From NCBI GenBank assembly GCA_038531745.1, contig JBCBBJ010000010.1, forward strand, positions 62,001-126,000: 64,000 bases of DNA, given 5' to 3'. This DNA is from CALLPQ01 sp038531745 (GTDB lineage: Bacteria; Pseudomonadota; Alphaproteobacteria; Caulobacterales; Parvularculaceae). The position numbers were made by a program, and so were the translations under genes. Every line of letters begins with the position of its first letter. Positions within the stretch are counted from its first letter, which is position 1. Below, one piece after another: positions 53,668-62,396 of the stretch. The notes below the pieces were generated by a model that was given only the letters and a program-made list of their open reading frames with translations, did no database searches and had not been told where the DNA came from.

Positions 53668-54498
53668 ATGGTTTTTGTCATGGGGCTCATATCGCTAATG
53701 GTCACCGCTGGGCTGCTGGTGGCTTTTGGTCGTCGAAACAGCGCCCTTGTGGTGCGCGATCCACTGGCTGATGCGCTGGCGGAATATGAACGCCGCCTTG
53801 CCGATACGGACAAGGATGTGGCGCGCGGCACCCTGACCAACGCCGAGGCCGAGCTTGCTAAGGCGGAGATCGCCCGGCATTTGCTGGCCCAAAAAAAGGC
53901 CTTGGAAAAAGCCGATGGCCAAGCTGTTGGGTCTGTTGCGGCTGGCGAGCGCGGTGGGCCAGGGTCTGGTATTTTTGATGGCGCTGTGCTGGCGCTGATT
54001 GCTGCGCTGCCCCTGTTTGCGGGTGCCCTTTATTGGCAGTTGGGCAGCCCCGGTTTTGCTGACCAACCGCTGGCGCAACGGTCGACACCTCAACGCACGC
54101 AAGCCTTACCAAAGACCAACAGCACGCCAGCAATTGCGCCAACAGACCAGACCGCGCAATTGCGGGCATTTGTGACCGCGCTTGCAACGCGGCTACAAAA
54201 GGAGCCCGGTGACATTGACGGGTGGGCGCTCCTCGCCCGCAGTCAGGACGCCTTGGGCGACGCCGAACAAGCCGCGCAAGCCTGGCGCACGCTCTTGACC
54301 CATGATGAAGACAATCGCGATGCGCTATGGTTTCTCGGCGTCAATGCGGTTGCACGCGGCAACATCGCGGAGGCGCGCGAAAGTTGGCTGGCTCTACGCA
54401 CACAATATGATCCGGGTACGCAGGATTATGACCTGATCAATCAGGCGCTAGCCACCCTGGAAACCCCGCCGACGGCAAAACCGGAAGACACCCCCTAA
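53668..54498 (+). CDS. ccmI: c-type cytochrome biogenesis protein CcmI
   Basis: A 276-residue (longer if an upstream ATG is used) inner-membrane protein. The N-terminal helix MGLISLMVTAGLLVAFGRR and the following RDPLADALAEYERRLADTDKDVARGTLTNAEAELAKAEIARHLL are characteristic of CcmI. A second helix (VLALIAALPLFAGALYWQLG) and C-terminal TPR repeats (DIDGWALLARSQDALGDAEQAAQAW) follow. The TPR part holds apocytochrome c for CcmF/H. Start choice between 53572, 53641 and 53668 is uncertain; I used the one that begins at the membrane helix. Rest of the ccm genes are not adjacent, which is unusual. Confidence 0.82.
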   Translation: MVFVMGLISLMVTAGLLVAFGRRNSALVVRDPLADALAEYERRLADTDKDVARGTLTNAEAELAKAEIARHLLAQKKALEKADGQAVGSVAAGERGGPGSGIFDGAVLALIAALPLFAGALYWQLGSPGFADQPLAQRSTPQRTQALPKTNSTPAIAPTDQTAQLRAFVTALATRLQKEPGDIDGWALLARSQDALGDAEQAAQAWRTLLTHDEDNRDALWFLGVNAVARGNIAEARESWLALRTQYDPGTQDYDLINQALATLETPPTAKPEDTP

Positions 54499-54543
54499 GC
54501 CGCCCATCAGAAAATCAACGACCGACATAAACAGGAGATGGCC

Positions 54544-55749
54544 ATGACAGATGCGTTTTTATGCGACGGTGTGCGCACCCCTATCGGACGCTATGGCGGG
54601 GCCTTGGCGAGCGTGCGTGCCGATGATCTGGCGGCCATTCCCCTCGCCGCATTGGCCAACCGCAATGCATCATTCGATCCTGCGGCGCTTGACGATCTCA
54701 TCCTTGGCTGCGCCAATCAGGCGGGGGAAGATAATCGTAATGTGGCGCGGATGTCGGCCTTACTCGCCGGTTATGGCGACCGCGTACCCGGGACAACAGT
54801 CAATCGTCTGTGTGGGTCTGGTATGGATGCGGTGACCCTAGCCGCGCGGGCCATTAAGGCCGGCGAAGCCTCGATGATCATTGCGGGCGGTGTTGAATCC
54901 ATGTCGCGCGCGCCGTTTGTTATGGGCAAAGCCGATAAGCCTTTTGCCCGTGATGCCCAGATGTTCGACACAACCATTGGCTGGCGCTTTGTTAACCCCG
55001 TCCTGAAAGCTCAGTACGGGATCGATTCCATGCCGGAAACGGCGGAGACTGTTGCCGAAGAGTTTGGCATCTCACGCGTTGATCAGGATGCCTTTGCCCT
55101 GCGCAGTCAGAACCGGGCCGCAAACGCGCAAGCGAGCGGGCGTTTTGACTGTGAGATCACACCGGTTGCGGTAGCCCAGCGCCGGGCCGACCCGTTGATT
55201 GTTGACCGGGATGAGCATCCCCGGGCCTCAACCCTGCAGACGCTGGCAACATTAAAACCGTTCGTAAAAAGCGATGGGGTCATCACCGCGGGCAATGCGT
55301 CAGGCGTCAATGATGGCGCGGCGGCAATGATCGTGGCCGATGAGGCCGCGGCAGCGCGTCATGGTCTGACGCCCCGGGCACGATTTGTTTGCGGGGCTGT
55401 TGTTGGCGTGCCCCCGCGGATTATGGGCATTGGGCCAGCCCCGGCGGCCGGGGCCGCGCTCGCAAAAGCCGGGCTGACTATTACTGATATGGACGTTGTG
55501 GAAATCAACGAAGCGTTTGCGGCCCAGTCCCTGGCCAGTTTGCGGCAATTGGGTCTGCCCGACGATGCGGAACATGTGAACCCCCATGGCGGGGCCATTG
55601 CGCTGGGCCATCCCCTCGGCATGTCCGGCGCGCGGCTTATCCTCACCGCAACGCACGAGCTTCACCGGCGGGAGGCGCGCTATGCCCTGTGCGCCATGTG
55701 TATTGGGGTGGGACAAGGCATCGCCGTGATTTTGGAGAGGGTCGCCTGA
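54544..55749 (+). CDS. acetyl-CoA C-acyltransferase (thiolase), PcaF-like
   Basis: A 401-residue thiolase. The nucleophilic cysteine is in TTVNRLCGSGMDAV near residue 90, the second active-site residues are in NPHGGAIALGHPLG near residue 351 and CAMCIGVGQG near residue 385. The overall pattern (DAFLCDGVRTPIGRYGGAL) is that of 3-oxoadipyl-CoA thiolase PcaF, but degradative acetyl-CoA acetyltransferases share it. AGGAGA lies 5 nt before ATG 54544. It follows ccmI without obvious functional link and without other aromatic degradation genes, so beta-oxidation is equally likely. Confidence 0.87.
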   Translation: MTDAFLCDGVRTPIGRYGGALASVRADDLAAIPLAALANRNASFDPAALDDLILGCANQAGEDNRNVARMSALLAGYGDRVPGTTVNRLCGSGMDAVTLAARAIKAGEASMIIAGGVESMSRAPFVMGKADKPFARDAQMFDTTIGWRFVNPVLKAQYGIDSMPETAETVAEEFGISRVDQDAFALRSQNRAANAQASGRFDCEITPVAVAQRRADPLIVDRDEHPRASTLQTLATLKPFVKSDGVITAGNASGVNDGAAAMIVADEAAAARHGLTPRARFVCGAVVGVPPRIMGIGPAPAAGAALAKAGLTITDMDVVEINEAFAAQSLASLRQLGLPDDAEHVNPHGGAIALGHPLGMSGARLILTATHELHRREARYALCAMCIGVGQGIAVILERVA

Positions 55750-55958
55750 TCATTCATGCACTGATCAGGCAGGTACGCACAGGACCTCAGACCCTCCGGC
55801 AAAGCCGTTCTATTGGGGAATGGAAACGGGTCTCTACTGCCGATCTTGATCCGAGACCACAGCGTTTTTCTTGGGTCACAACAAATTTGCGCTAATCCGC
55901 GGTTTGTGAGGCGGAAGATTACGATGTTGGAGACCAAAATGAAGAGATCAGTTCACCC

Positions 55959-57143
55959 TTAAAATTGAACCTGCTTGCTGGAGATCACATCGCCGTCTTC
56001 GCCGCGGATGGCGATATCGACCGTTCCCGCGGGCCAATCGATATCAAGCGTGCCGAAATTTGCCTCATAAATCATATCCCCCAACCGGTGAGGACCGGCT
56101 TCCATCCGGGTTTCGCCGCTTTGCGCCCGCCAGCGCGCCGCCGGCAAGTTGATGGAGCTTGACGTCGCCTCAACCAGAGGAAAAGGCGCCACATCGGTGC
56201 GTTCATAAAGCGCCGCCGCATGGCGATCACCGGAGAGTATGATGGTATTGTCCGCGCCCGCATTGGCAAGCATGGCATAGAGCCGATCACGTTCACGGGT
56301 AAGCGTGCGCCATGCTTCCCAGCCATGGCCATCGGCATGCACCTGGATGGATGACACTAACAAGCGCAGGTCGGCTGGTTTTTCGAGCTCTTGCGCAAGC
56401 CACGCCCATTGCTCTGGACCCAGCATCGTTTTTGTATCATCTGTATCAGGAATATATCGTTCCTTGCCGGGTGCACCGCGTTCATCGGTAGGCATCAAAT
56501 CATCGCGAAAATACCGCGTATCGAGCATTATGATTTGAACGGTGCGCCCCGCCTCCCCAATCATCCAGCTATCATAAAGACCCGGGCGCTGGCGACGCGG
56601 GCTATCATCCGGCACATCCCACACATAATTAAAAAGCTGCTGGCTACTATCTTTATACGGATAGTGGGTACCAGCGTCATTCAACCCATAATCATGGTCA
56701 TCCCAAACGGTCAGCATGGGGGCGGCGGCGCGCAACCGCGCAAAGGGGGCGCTTTGGGCCAGCCGCATATAGGCGGCCTTTAGCTCGGGCAAGGCCGGAT
56801 CGTTGGAGCGCACATCCCCATAAACATTATCGCCCATATAGAGGGTTAAATCCGGGTTCGCCGCCACCAGGGCATCCCACATGGACTGGTCTTCATTTTG
56901 TTGCGCACAGGACGCAAAGATAATCCGTTGAAGAGAGGTGGTTTTATCAAGGGGTACCGAGGGCATTGGTACCGCGCGAATGGCCCCCGACGCAGCTTCG
57001 GCCGGTATGCTTTGCGCGGTGGCAAGTTTGGCGCCATTTACGCCATTGGCAACAACCCCGTCAGCGTCGGTTGCGCACCCGGCGAGGAGCAGACCAGCGC
57101 AAAGGGCGGGGCACAGGGCAGAAGAAAACAGCTGGCGAAACAT
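55959..57143 (-). CDS. phoD: PhoD-like alkaline phosphatase, lipoprotein
   Basis: A 394-residue metallophosphoesterase of the alkaline phosphatase D family. Its N-terminus carries a lipoprotein signal with lipobox LAGC (cysteine about residue 23). Metal-binding motifs: YMGDNVYGD near residue 100, VWDDHDYG near residue 147, ILSGDRHAA near residue 305. AGGAG is in front of ATG 57143. It would act on phosphodiesters or phosphomonoesters in the periplasm. It converges with the thiolase. No Pho box was recognised. Confidence 0.85.
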   Translation of the reverse strand: MFRQLFSSALCPALCAGLLLAGCATDADGVVANGVNGAKLATAQSIPAEAASGAIRAVPMPSVPLDKTTSLQRIIFASCAQQNEDQSMWDALVAANPDLTLYMGDNVYGDVRSNDPALPELKAAYMRLAQSAPFARLRAAAPMLTVWDDHDYGLNDAGTHYPYKDSSQQLFNYVWDVPDDSPRRQRPGLYDSWMIGEAGRTVQIIMLDTRYFRDDLMPTDERGAPGKERYIPDTDDTKTMLGPEQWAWLAQELEKPADLRLLVSSIQVHADGHGWEAWRTLTRERDRLYAMLANAGADNTIILSGDRHAAALYERTDVAPFPLVEATSSSINLPAARWRAQSGETRMEAGPHRLGDMIYEANFGTLDIDWPAGTVDIAIRGEDGDVISSKQVQF

Positions 57144-57212
57144 GGTGTAGGGCTCCTATTGGTGTTTGTCGTTGAGGCGGTGACGGTGGGCAAAAATGGA
57201 TTTGTACACGGA

Positions 57213-58676
57213 TTAAGGTGCCGTGTCGGCCTGTGGTCGGAAATCACCGCGCATTTCGCTGGCCATAAAGATCGTTGCCGCCCACGCCGCCACATTTTGT
57301 GCCAACGCCTTGGGGTCAACCTTGTCAAGGGTATCTTCCGGTGTGTGGTGAAGATCAAAATAATCGGACCCATCCTGTTTCAGCGTTAAAACGGGCACCC
57401 CGTTGAACCGCAAAGGCAATACGTCAGGACCGCCATTGGCGGCATTGTCACCGGGGCCTACACCAATTCGGCGCAGCATACGGGTCATGGTGGTGGCCTT
57501 GCCCAAATCCTCATCGCCAAACCGGGTTTGCAACTGCCAGATGGGCCCGGCCCCAAAATCGCTTTCGAAGGCAAGTATATGCCGGTCGAGGGTGTCTTTA
57601 TGTTGCTCGGCATAGGCACGCGCGCCGAGGAGGCCCACTTCCTCCGCCCCCCACATAATTACCCGAATGGTGCGGCGCGGTTTGCCGCGCAAATCACCCA
57701 CCAGCTTGGCCGCAGCCACGGTAATGGCAACACCTGCGCCATCATCAATGGCCCCGGTGCCAAGGTCCCAGCTATCAAGATGGCCCCCCACAATAATTAG
57801 CTCATCGGTCTGCCCGGGGATTTCACCAATGACATTGCCGGAGGTTACCGCCTCTTTGGTTTCGACGCCGATATCAAGAAAGAGTTCCACCGGGCCCACC
57901 TCATTATCTGCCGCATACTGAAGAGCGCGGGTTACCTGATCGGCATCAACATTGGATAGCGCCACGGCGGGCACTTTTTTCACGCCCTCCTCATACCGCA
58001 TATTCCCCGTATGCGGGCTGCGCCGGTGGTGGTCTGTTCCCACGGAGCGAATAACAGCGGCAAGCGCGCCGCGCCGTCCCGCCTCATTGGCGGCGCCGGA
58101 GCGTTTTTGTACCGCCCAGCCATAGCCCGAACCATCCTGGGTTCGGGTCATTTTTTCATCAACGAAAATGATCTTGCCTTCAAACCCCTCCATGGGGGCT
58201 TCGCGCAGATCGTCCAGCGTCTCAAACCGCACCACCGGTGCGCGCACACCGCCCGTCGGCGTGGCAACAGAGTTACCCAATGCCGTCAAGTGCAAATGCT
58301 GCGGATAGGGCGCATGGATTGTCGCCTCCTCGTGGGTGCGTGACCAATAGGGCATGGTAAAAGGTTCTATACGAACATTTTTGAAGCCAAGCGCCTTGAG
58401 TCTTTCAACGCCCCATGCGCGCGCCCGCGCCTCCGCCTCGGATCCGCCCAGCCGGGGACCGATTTGCGTTGTGAGGCTTTCAAGGGTTGCATAGGCCGTT
58501 TTATCGGCGAGGCCCCTGTCAATCAGTCGATTGACCGTTGCCTTTTCTTTGTCTGACAGAGCGTAGGGCACCGGGACCGCTGGCGCTGCGGTTTGGGCGT
58601 GAGCCTGCCCCGCACCAATTACCAACGTCAATAATGACCCCGCACCGCAAAACGCGCGAAAGACTGTCCTAACCAT
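57213..58676 (-). CDS. exported M28-family metallopeptidase
   Basis: A 487-residue peptidase with a signal peptide (MVRTVFRAFCGAGSLLTLVIG...AHAQ). The co-catalytic zinc site is seen in VGGHLDSWDLGTGAIDDGAG near residue 290, then MWGAEEVGLLGARAYAEQH, and the late histidine in YFDLHHTPEDTLDKV. This is the pattern of bacterial aminopeptidases and carboxypeptidase Q-type M28 proteins, with a protease-associated (PA) insertion before the catalytic part. ATG 58676 has AGGGA upstream; a much longer frame overlaps gloB and is rejected. It starts 13 nt after gloB, so the two are probably one operon. Confidence 0.88.
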   Translation of the reverse strand: MVRTVFRAFCGAGSLLTLVIGAGQAHAQTAAPAVPVPYALSDKEKATVNRLIDRGLADKTAYATLESLTTQIGPRLGGSEAEARARAWGVERLKALGFKNVRIEPFTMPYWSRTHEEATIHAPYPQHLHLTALGNSVATPTGGVRAPVVRFETLDDLREAPMEGFEGKIIFVDEKMTRTQDGSGYGWAVQKRSGAANEAGRRGALAAVIRSVGTDHHRRSPHTGNMRYEEGVKKVPAVALSNVDADQVTRALQYAADNEVGPVELFLDIGVETKEAVTSGNVIGEIPGQTDELIIVGGHLDSWDLGTGAIDDGAGVAITVAAAKLVGDLRGKPRRTIRVIMWGAEEVGLLGARAYAEQHKDTLDRHILAFESDFGAGPIWQLQTRFGDEDLGKATTMTRMLRRIGVGPGDNAANGGPDVLPLRFNGVPVLTLKQDGSDYFDLHHTPEDTLDKVDPKALAQNVAAWAATIFMASEMRGDFRPQADTAP

Positions 58677-58689
58677 AGCGTATTTTTCC

Positions 58690-59457
58690 CTAAAATTGAT
58701 CCTTACGCCGACGAACCTCGGCAAAGACATCCACATCGGTCGCATCATCCATGCCCATCCCCGCGCGCAAGATCGGATCGCCCGCCCGTAAAAACGGATT
58801 GGTTGCCCGTTCCAACCCCACCGTTGTGGGCACGGTGGGGATGTTGTCAGCGCGTTTTTTTTCGATCTCAACCATGCGGGTTTTGAGCGCCGCGTTGTCC
58901 GGATCAACGGTCTGCGCAAAGGTGCCATTGGCGAGGGTGTATTCGTGGGCGCAATAGAGCTTTGTTTCCGCTGGCCAGGCGGCAATCGCGCTGAGGGAGG
59001 TTAGCATTTGCGCTGGCGTGCCCTCAAACAACCGCCCGCAGCCCAGGGCAAAAATCGTATCGCCCACAAAGGCGGCGTCATCATCCTTAAAATGATAAAC
59101 AATGTGCCCGGCGGTATGGCCAGGCGTATCCAAAACCGCCGCCGTTCGGTTGCCAACGCTGACCCGGTCACCGGTGCCCACCGCCCGGTCAAGACCCGGG
59201 ATGCGCTGTTGTTCACCGCGCGGGCCAATAATCTCGCACCCCCATTGCTCTTTCAGGGCAAGGTTGCCCCCCGCATGGTCAAAATGATGGTGAGTATTCA
59301 GAATGGTTGTCAGCCGCCAGCCGCGCTCTGCAAGCGCATTATTAATTGCCTCCACATCGGGCGTATCAATGGCGGCCACGGCCCCGGTTTCCGGGTCATG
59401 GATGAGATATCCATAATTATCCTGCAGGCAGGGAAATTGAACCACATCGAGGGGCAT
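58690..59457 (-). CDS. gloB: hydroxyacylglutathione hydrolase (glyoxalase II)
   Basis: A 255-residue metallo-beta-lactamase-fold thioesterase that turns S-lactoylglutathione into lactate and glutathione. The zinc motif THHHFDHAGG is at about residues 56-65, followed by GHTAGHIVYH, the bridging Asp region VGDTIFALGCGRLFEG, and CAHEYTLANGTFA. AAGGAGAG precedes ATG 59457. It is divergent from the methyltransferase gene and is followed by the M28 peptidase. Confidence 0.96.
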   Translation of the reverse strand: MPLDVVQFPCLQDNYGYLIHDPETGAVAAIDTPDVEAINNALAERGWRLTTILNTHHHFDHAGGNLALKEQWGCEIIGPRGEQQRIPGLDRAVGTGDRVSVGNRTAAVLDTPGHTAGHIVYHFKDDDAAFVGDTIFALGCGRLFEGTPAQMLTSLSAIAAWPAETKLYCAHEYTLANGTFAQTVDPDNAALKTRMVEIEKKRADNIPTVPTTVGLERATNPFLRAGDPILRAGMGMDDATDVDVFAEVRRRKDQF

Positions 59458-59578
59458 CCAAATCTCTCCTTATTAGGCGCTGGGCCAATACGCTGTCTGG
59501 GCGCCGGGCGGGGGCCAGACTTTAACCTTATGGCATGATAGTCTTGTCACGCTCGCCTGCCTATTGGAACCTGAACCC

Positions 59579-60475
59579 ATGCGTACAGATATCCTTGATC
59601 TGCATCATTTTTATGAGAGCCCGTTGGGCGCCATGGCGGCGGCAAGCGTCGCCGCGCCCATCAAGGCGGCGTGGGGAGAAGCGGCAGGCTTGCGGGTGGC
59701 AGGGTTTGGCTTTGCCGCGCCCTATCTGGCGCAGTTCCCGCACGCCCGCGCAACCCTGGCGCTTGCCCCCGATGCGCAAGGGGTTATGCGCTGGCCCACG
59801 CACGATGATCGACAACCCGCCAGCAACGACGAAATGACGGAGGACGCCCCCTCGCCGCCGCCGCACACCCCTGGCCCCATAAAAAACCGCGCCTGTCTTG
59901 TGCATGAGGGGTATTGGCCCCTGCCCGACCGATCGGTGGATCGCTTATTGATTGTCCATGGGCTGGAGGAAGTGCGCGACGCCACCCGGCTCATGCGGGA
60001 GGTATGGCGCGTCCTCGCCGATGATGGGCATCTGATTATTGTGGCGGCACAGCGCCGGGGCCTGTGGGCCGCGTTTGACACAACCCCCATGGCGGCAGGG
60101 CGTCCCTGGCTGCGCGGGCAATTGAACCGCTTGCTAGAGCAGTCATTATTTGCGCCGCGCACCTGGCACCGTGCCCTCAACTTTCCACCCATCAGCCATA
60201 ACCTCGCCTATCGGATGGCGCCGTCCCTCGACCGCATCGGCAAGATGGTGTGGCCGGGCTTTTGCGGCGCTCTGGTGGTGGAGGCGGAAAAGAATGTCAT
60301 CCAGCCGGTGAAGGGAACGCCGGCACGTGTCCAACGGGTGGCCCGGCCCAAACTCAGCGCCCGGTTTGCGCCGCGTCCAGCATCTGTTTCGGCCGCCATC
60401 TCTGCTCCCATCTCTGCTTCTGGGCGGGGTCATGATCCCACACGGATATCTCGATCACCGGGACAAGACAAATAG
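59579..60475 (+). CDS. SAM-dependent methyltransferase-like protein with weakened motif I
   Basis: A 298-residue protein with a class I methyltransferase fold: LRVAGFGFAAPYLAQFP at the position of motif I, LPDRSVDRLLIVHGLEEV as motif post-II, and REVWRVLADDGHLIIVAAQRRGLWA as motif III. The GxGxG loop is reduced to AGFGFA, so SAM binding may be atypical. An insertion of about 40 polar residues follows motif I, and the last 50 residues are basic and disordered. ATG 59579 was chosen since it starts DILDLHHFY; an upstream TTG exists. Divergent from gloB, as in many alphaproteobacteria. Substrate unknown. It overlaps metW tail to tail by 21 nt. Confidence 0.8.
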   Translation: MRTDILDLHHFYESPLGAMAAASVAAPIKAAWGEAAGLRVAGFGFAAPYLAQFPHARATLALAPDAQGVMRWPTHDDRQPASNDEMTEDAPSPPPHTPGPIKNRACLVHEGYWPLPDRSVDRLLIVHGLEEVRDATRLMREVWRVLADDGHLIIVAAQRRGLWAAFDTTPMAAGRPWLRGQLNRLLEQSLFAPRTWHRALNFPPISHNLAYRMAPSLDRIGKMVWPGFCGALVVEAEKNVIQPVKGTPARVQRVARPKLSARFAPRPASVSAAISAPISASGRGHDPTRISRSPGQDK

Positions 60476-61099
60476 GCCTTCCCGGGCGATCAGATTTGTT
60501 GCCCCAACCCGCCGGGCATCAAAAGGCTTTAGCGCCCGCGTGGATGAGCCCGCGAATGCCGCATCTATATGGATCTGATGATCCGTACACAATGCAATAA
60601 AATCCCTGATGGTGCACAGATGAATATTCTCCGTTTCAAACCATTCTGTCGGCAGCGCCGCCGACCGTGGCATACGCCCCGACGTGACAAACGATAAACG
60701 CAATGCCCAGTGAGCAAAATTCGGCATTGAGACAATGACCCGCTGTCCGATCCGCAGTGACTGGTCCAAAACGGCAAGGGGCGCCCGCATGGCCTGTATC
60801 GTTTGGGTCAGGATCACCACCTCAAATGATTGATCGGGATAATCGGCAAGGTCGGTATCTGCATCCCCCTGCACAACCGAAAGACCGCGCGATACACAAG
60901 CCGCCACCTTTACGGGCGCCAGCTCCAGGCCTTGACCCCGCACAGCACAAAGTGTCTTCAAGGCCTGTAGCAAGGTACCATCACCGCATCCCACATCGAG
61001 CACCCGCGCACCCCGGGGTACCAATTCAGTCAGTACAGAAATTAGTGCCGGCTTTTCGCCAACAGCGCCGTTATCCGGCAAGGGGGTTGATGCGGTCAT
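60455..61099 (-). CDS. metW: methionine biosynthesis protein MetW
   Basis: A 214-residue methyltransferase-fold partner of MetX. Motif I is ARVLDVGCGDGTLL (about 35-47), and the rest of the family pattern SVVQGDADTDLADYPDQSFEVVILTQTIQAM follows. MetW is needed for full MetX activity in alphaproteobacteria. Its start overlaps the metX stop as ATGA, so the two proteins are made in a coupled manner. Tail-to-tail overlap with the methyltransferase gene. Confidence 0.93.
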   Translation of the reverse strand: MTASTPLPDNGAVGEKPALISVLTELVPRGARVLDVGCGDGTLLQALKTLCAVRGQGLELAPVKVAACVSRGLSVVQGDADTDLADYPDQSFEVVILTQTIQAMRAPLAVLDQSLRIGQRVIVSMPNFAHWALRLSFVTSGRMPRSAALPTEWFETENIHLCTIRDFIALCTDHQIHIDAAFAGSSTRALKPFDARRVGATNLIAREGLFVLSR

Positions 61100-62265
61100 T
61101 GCGCCCCCGCATCGCGCGCCACACTATCCAGAAACCCGATGAGCACTTCATCAAACGCCGGCTCCGGCAGCAAAAACGCATCATGGCCTTTGTCGCTATC
61201 GATTTCCACAAAGGAGACATCATTCCCCGCCGCATGCAGGGCACGGACGATGGCTCGGCTTTCGGCCGTGGGGTAAAGCCAATCGGAGGTGAAGGAGGTA
61301 AGGAGAAACCGCACATTGACCGCCTTGAAAGCATCGGCGAGACGGCCCCCGGCGCGCGCGGCCAGATCGAAATAATCCATGGCCCGGGTTATATAAAGAT
61401 AAGCGTTGGCATCAAACCGATCAACAAAGGTCATACCCTGATGACGCAAATAGCTTTCCACCTGAAAATCAGCATCGAAACCAAAAGTAATCTCCGGGCG
61501 ATCCTGTAACCCGCGCCCGAATTTACGGTTAAGCGCCGCCTCCGACAAATAGGTGATATGTGCCGCCATACGCGCCACGGCAAGGCCCTTGGCCGGGCTC
61601 TCCTCCGTATCGTGATAATTTCCCATATGCCAGTGGGGATCAGCCATCACCGCCTGGCGGCCGACCTCATGGAACGCGATGTTTTGCGGTGAGTGCCGGG
61701 CCGCGGTGGCAATGGGCGCGGCGGCGCGCACCCGCGCGGGATAGCGAACCGCCCATTCCAATACCTGCATTCCGCCCATGGACCCGCCGATCACCGCCAA
61801 AAGCTGATCAATCCCCAGATGCGTGATTAGTCGCTCTTGGGCGCGCACCATATCGGCGATGGTCAGAACCGGAAATGTAAGCCCATAAATCGTGCCATCG
61901 GCCGGGTTACGGCTGGCCGGTCCGGTGGTGCCCATACAACCGCCGAGAATATTGCTGCAAATGACAAAGTACCGGTCCGTATTGATGGGTTTGCCGGGGC
62001 CGATCATATGGTCCCACCAACCGGGCTTGCCGGACACCGGATGGGCACCCGCGGCAAACTGATCGCCGGTCAGGGCATGACACACAAGGATCGCGTTTGT
62101 TCCCCGATCATTCAGCGTACCCCAGGTTTCATAGGCGATCTTCACCCCCGCAAGGGTTTGCCCGCCATCGAGCGCCAGGGGCTCTGCGAGCATAAAGGCT
62201 TGCGAGGGGTGATCGGCAGGTGGCTCTTCGGTGTGCTTTTCAGAATGTTGTGAACGGTGCGTCAA
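61096..62265 (-). CDS. metX: homoserine O-acetyltransferase
   Basis: A 389-residue alpha/beta-hydrolase enzyme acylating homoserine for methionine synthesis (acetyl or succinyl cannot be told). The nucleophile is Ser in GGSMGGMQVLEWAVRYP (about residue 161), and the catalytic His is in DSDKGHDAFLLPE near the end. ICHALTGD-like LVCHALTGDQFAAG (about 61) builds the oxyanion region, and CSNILGGCMGTTGP is conserved. A 25-residue polar N-terminal leader precedes. The upstream gap to hisC (about 130 nt) was scanned for a SAM-II riboswitch without success. Confidence 0.94.
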   Translation of the reverse strand: MTHRSQHSEKHTEEPPADHPSQAFMLAEPLALDGGQTLAGVKIAYETWGTLNDRGTNAILVCHALTGDQFAAGAHPVSGKPGWWDHMIGPGKPINTDRYFVICSNILGGCMGTTGPASRNPADGTIYGLTFPVLTIADMVRAQERLITHLGIDQLLAVIGGSMGGMQVLEWAVRYPARVRAAAPIATAARHSPQNIAFHEVGRQAVMADPHWHMGNYHDTEESPAKGLAVARMAAHITYLSEAALNRKFGRGLQDRPEITFGFDADFQVESYLRHQGMTFVDRFDANAYLYITRAMDYFDLAARAGGRLADAFKAVNVRFLLTSFTSDWLYPTAESRAIVRALHAAGNDVSFVEIDSDKGHDAFLLPEPAFDEVLIGFLDSVARDAGAQ

Positions 62266-62396
62266 CGGATCACCCTTTGGCCATTTTGAAACAGGTTGGC
62301 GCGCGCTTGCGTGGGGGCAAGACCGCCAGCTATACCACCAGCCAATGGGTTTTCAAGAAAGGATCAGCCGCCCGAGTATGCGCGGTTATCAGCACC

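Noticed and set aside
62266..62396. Possible SAM-II riboswitch upstream of metX
   Set aside because: The conserved GCTAAA element and pseudoknot pairing of SAM-II were not found in the minus-strand leader.
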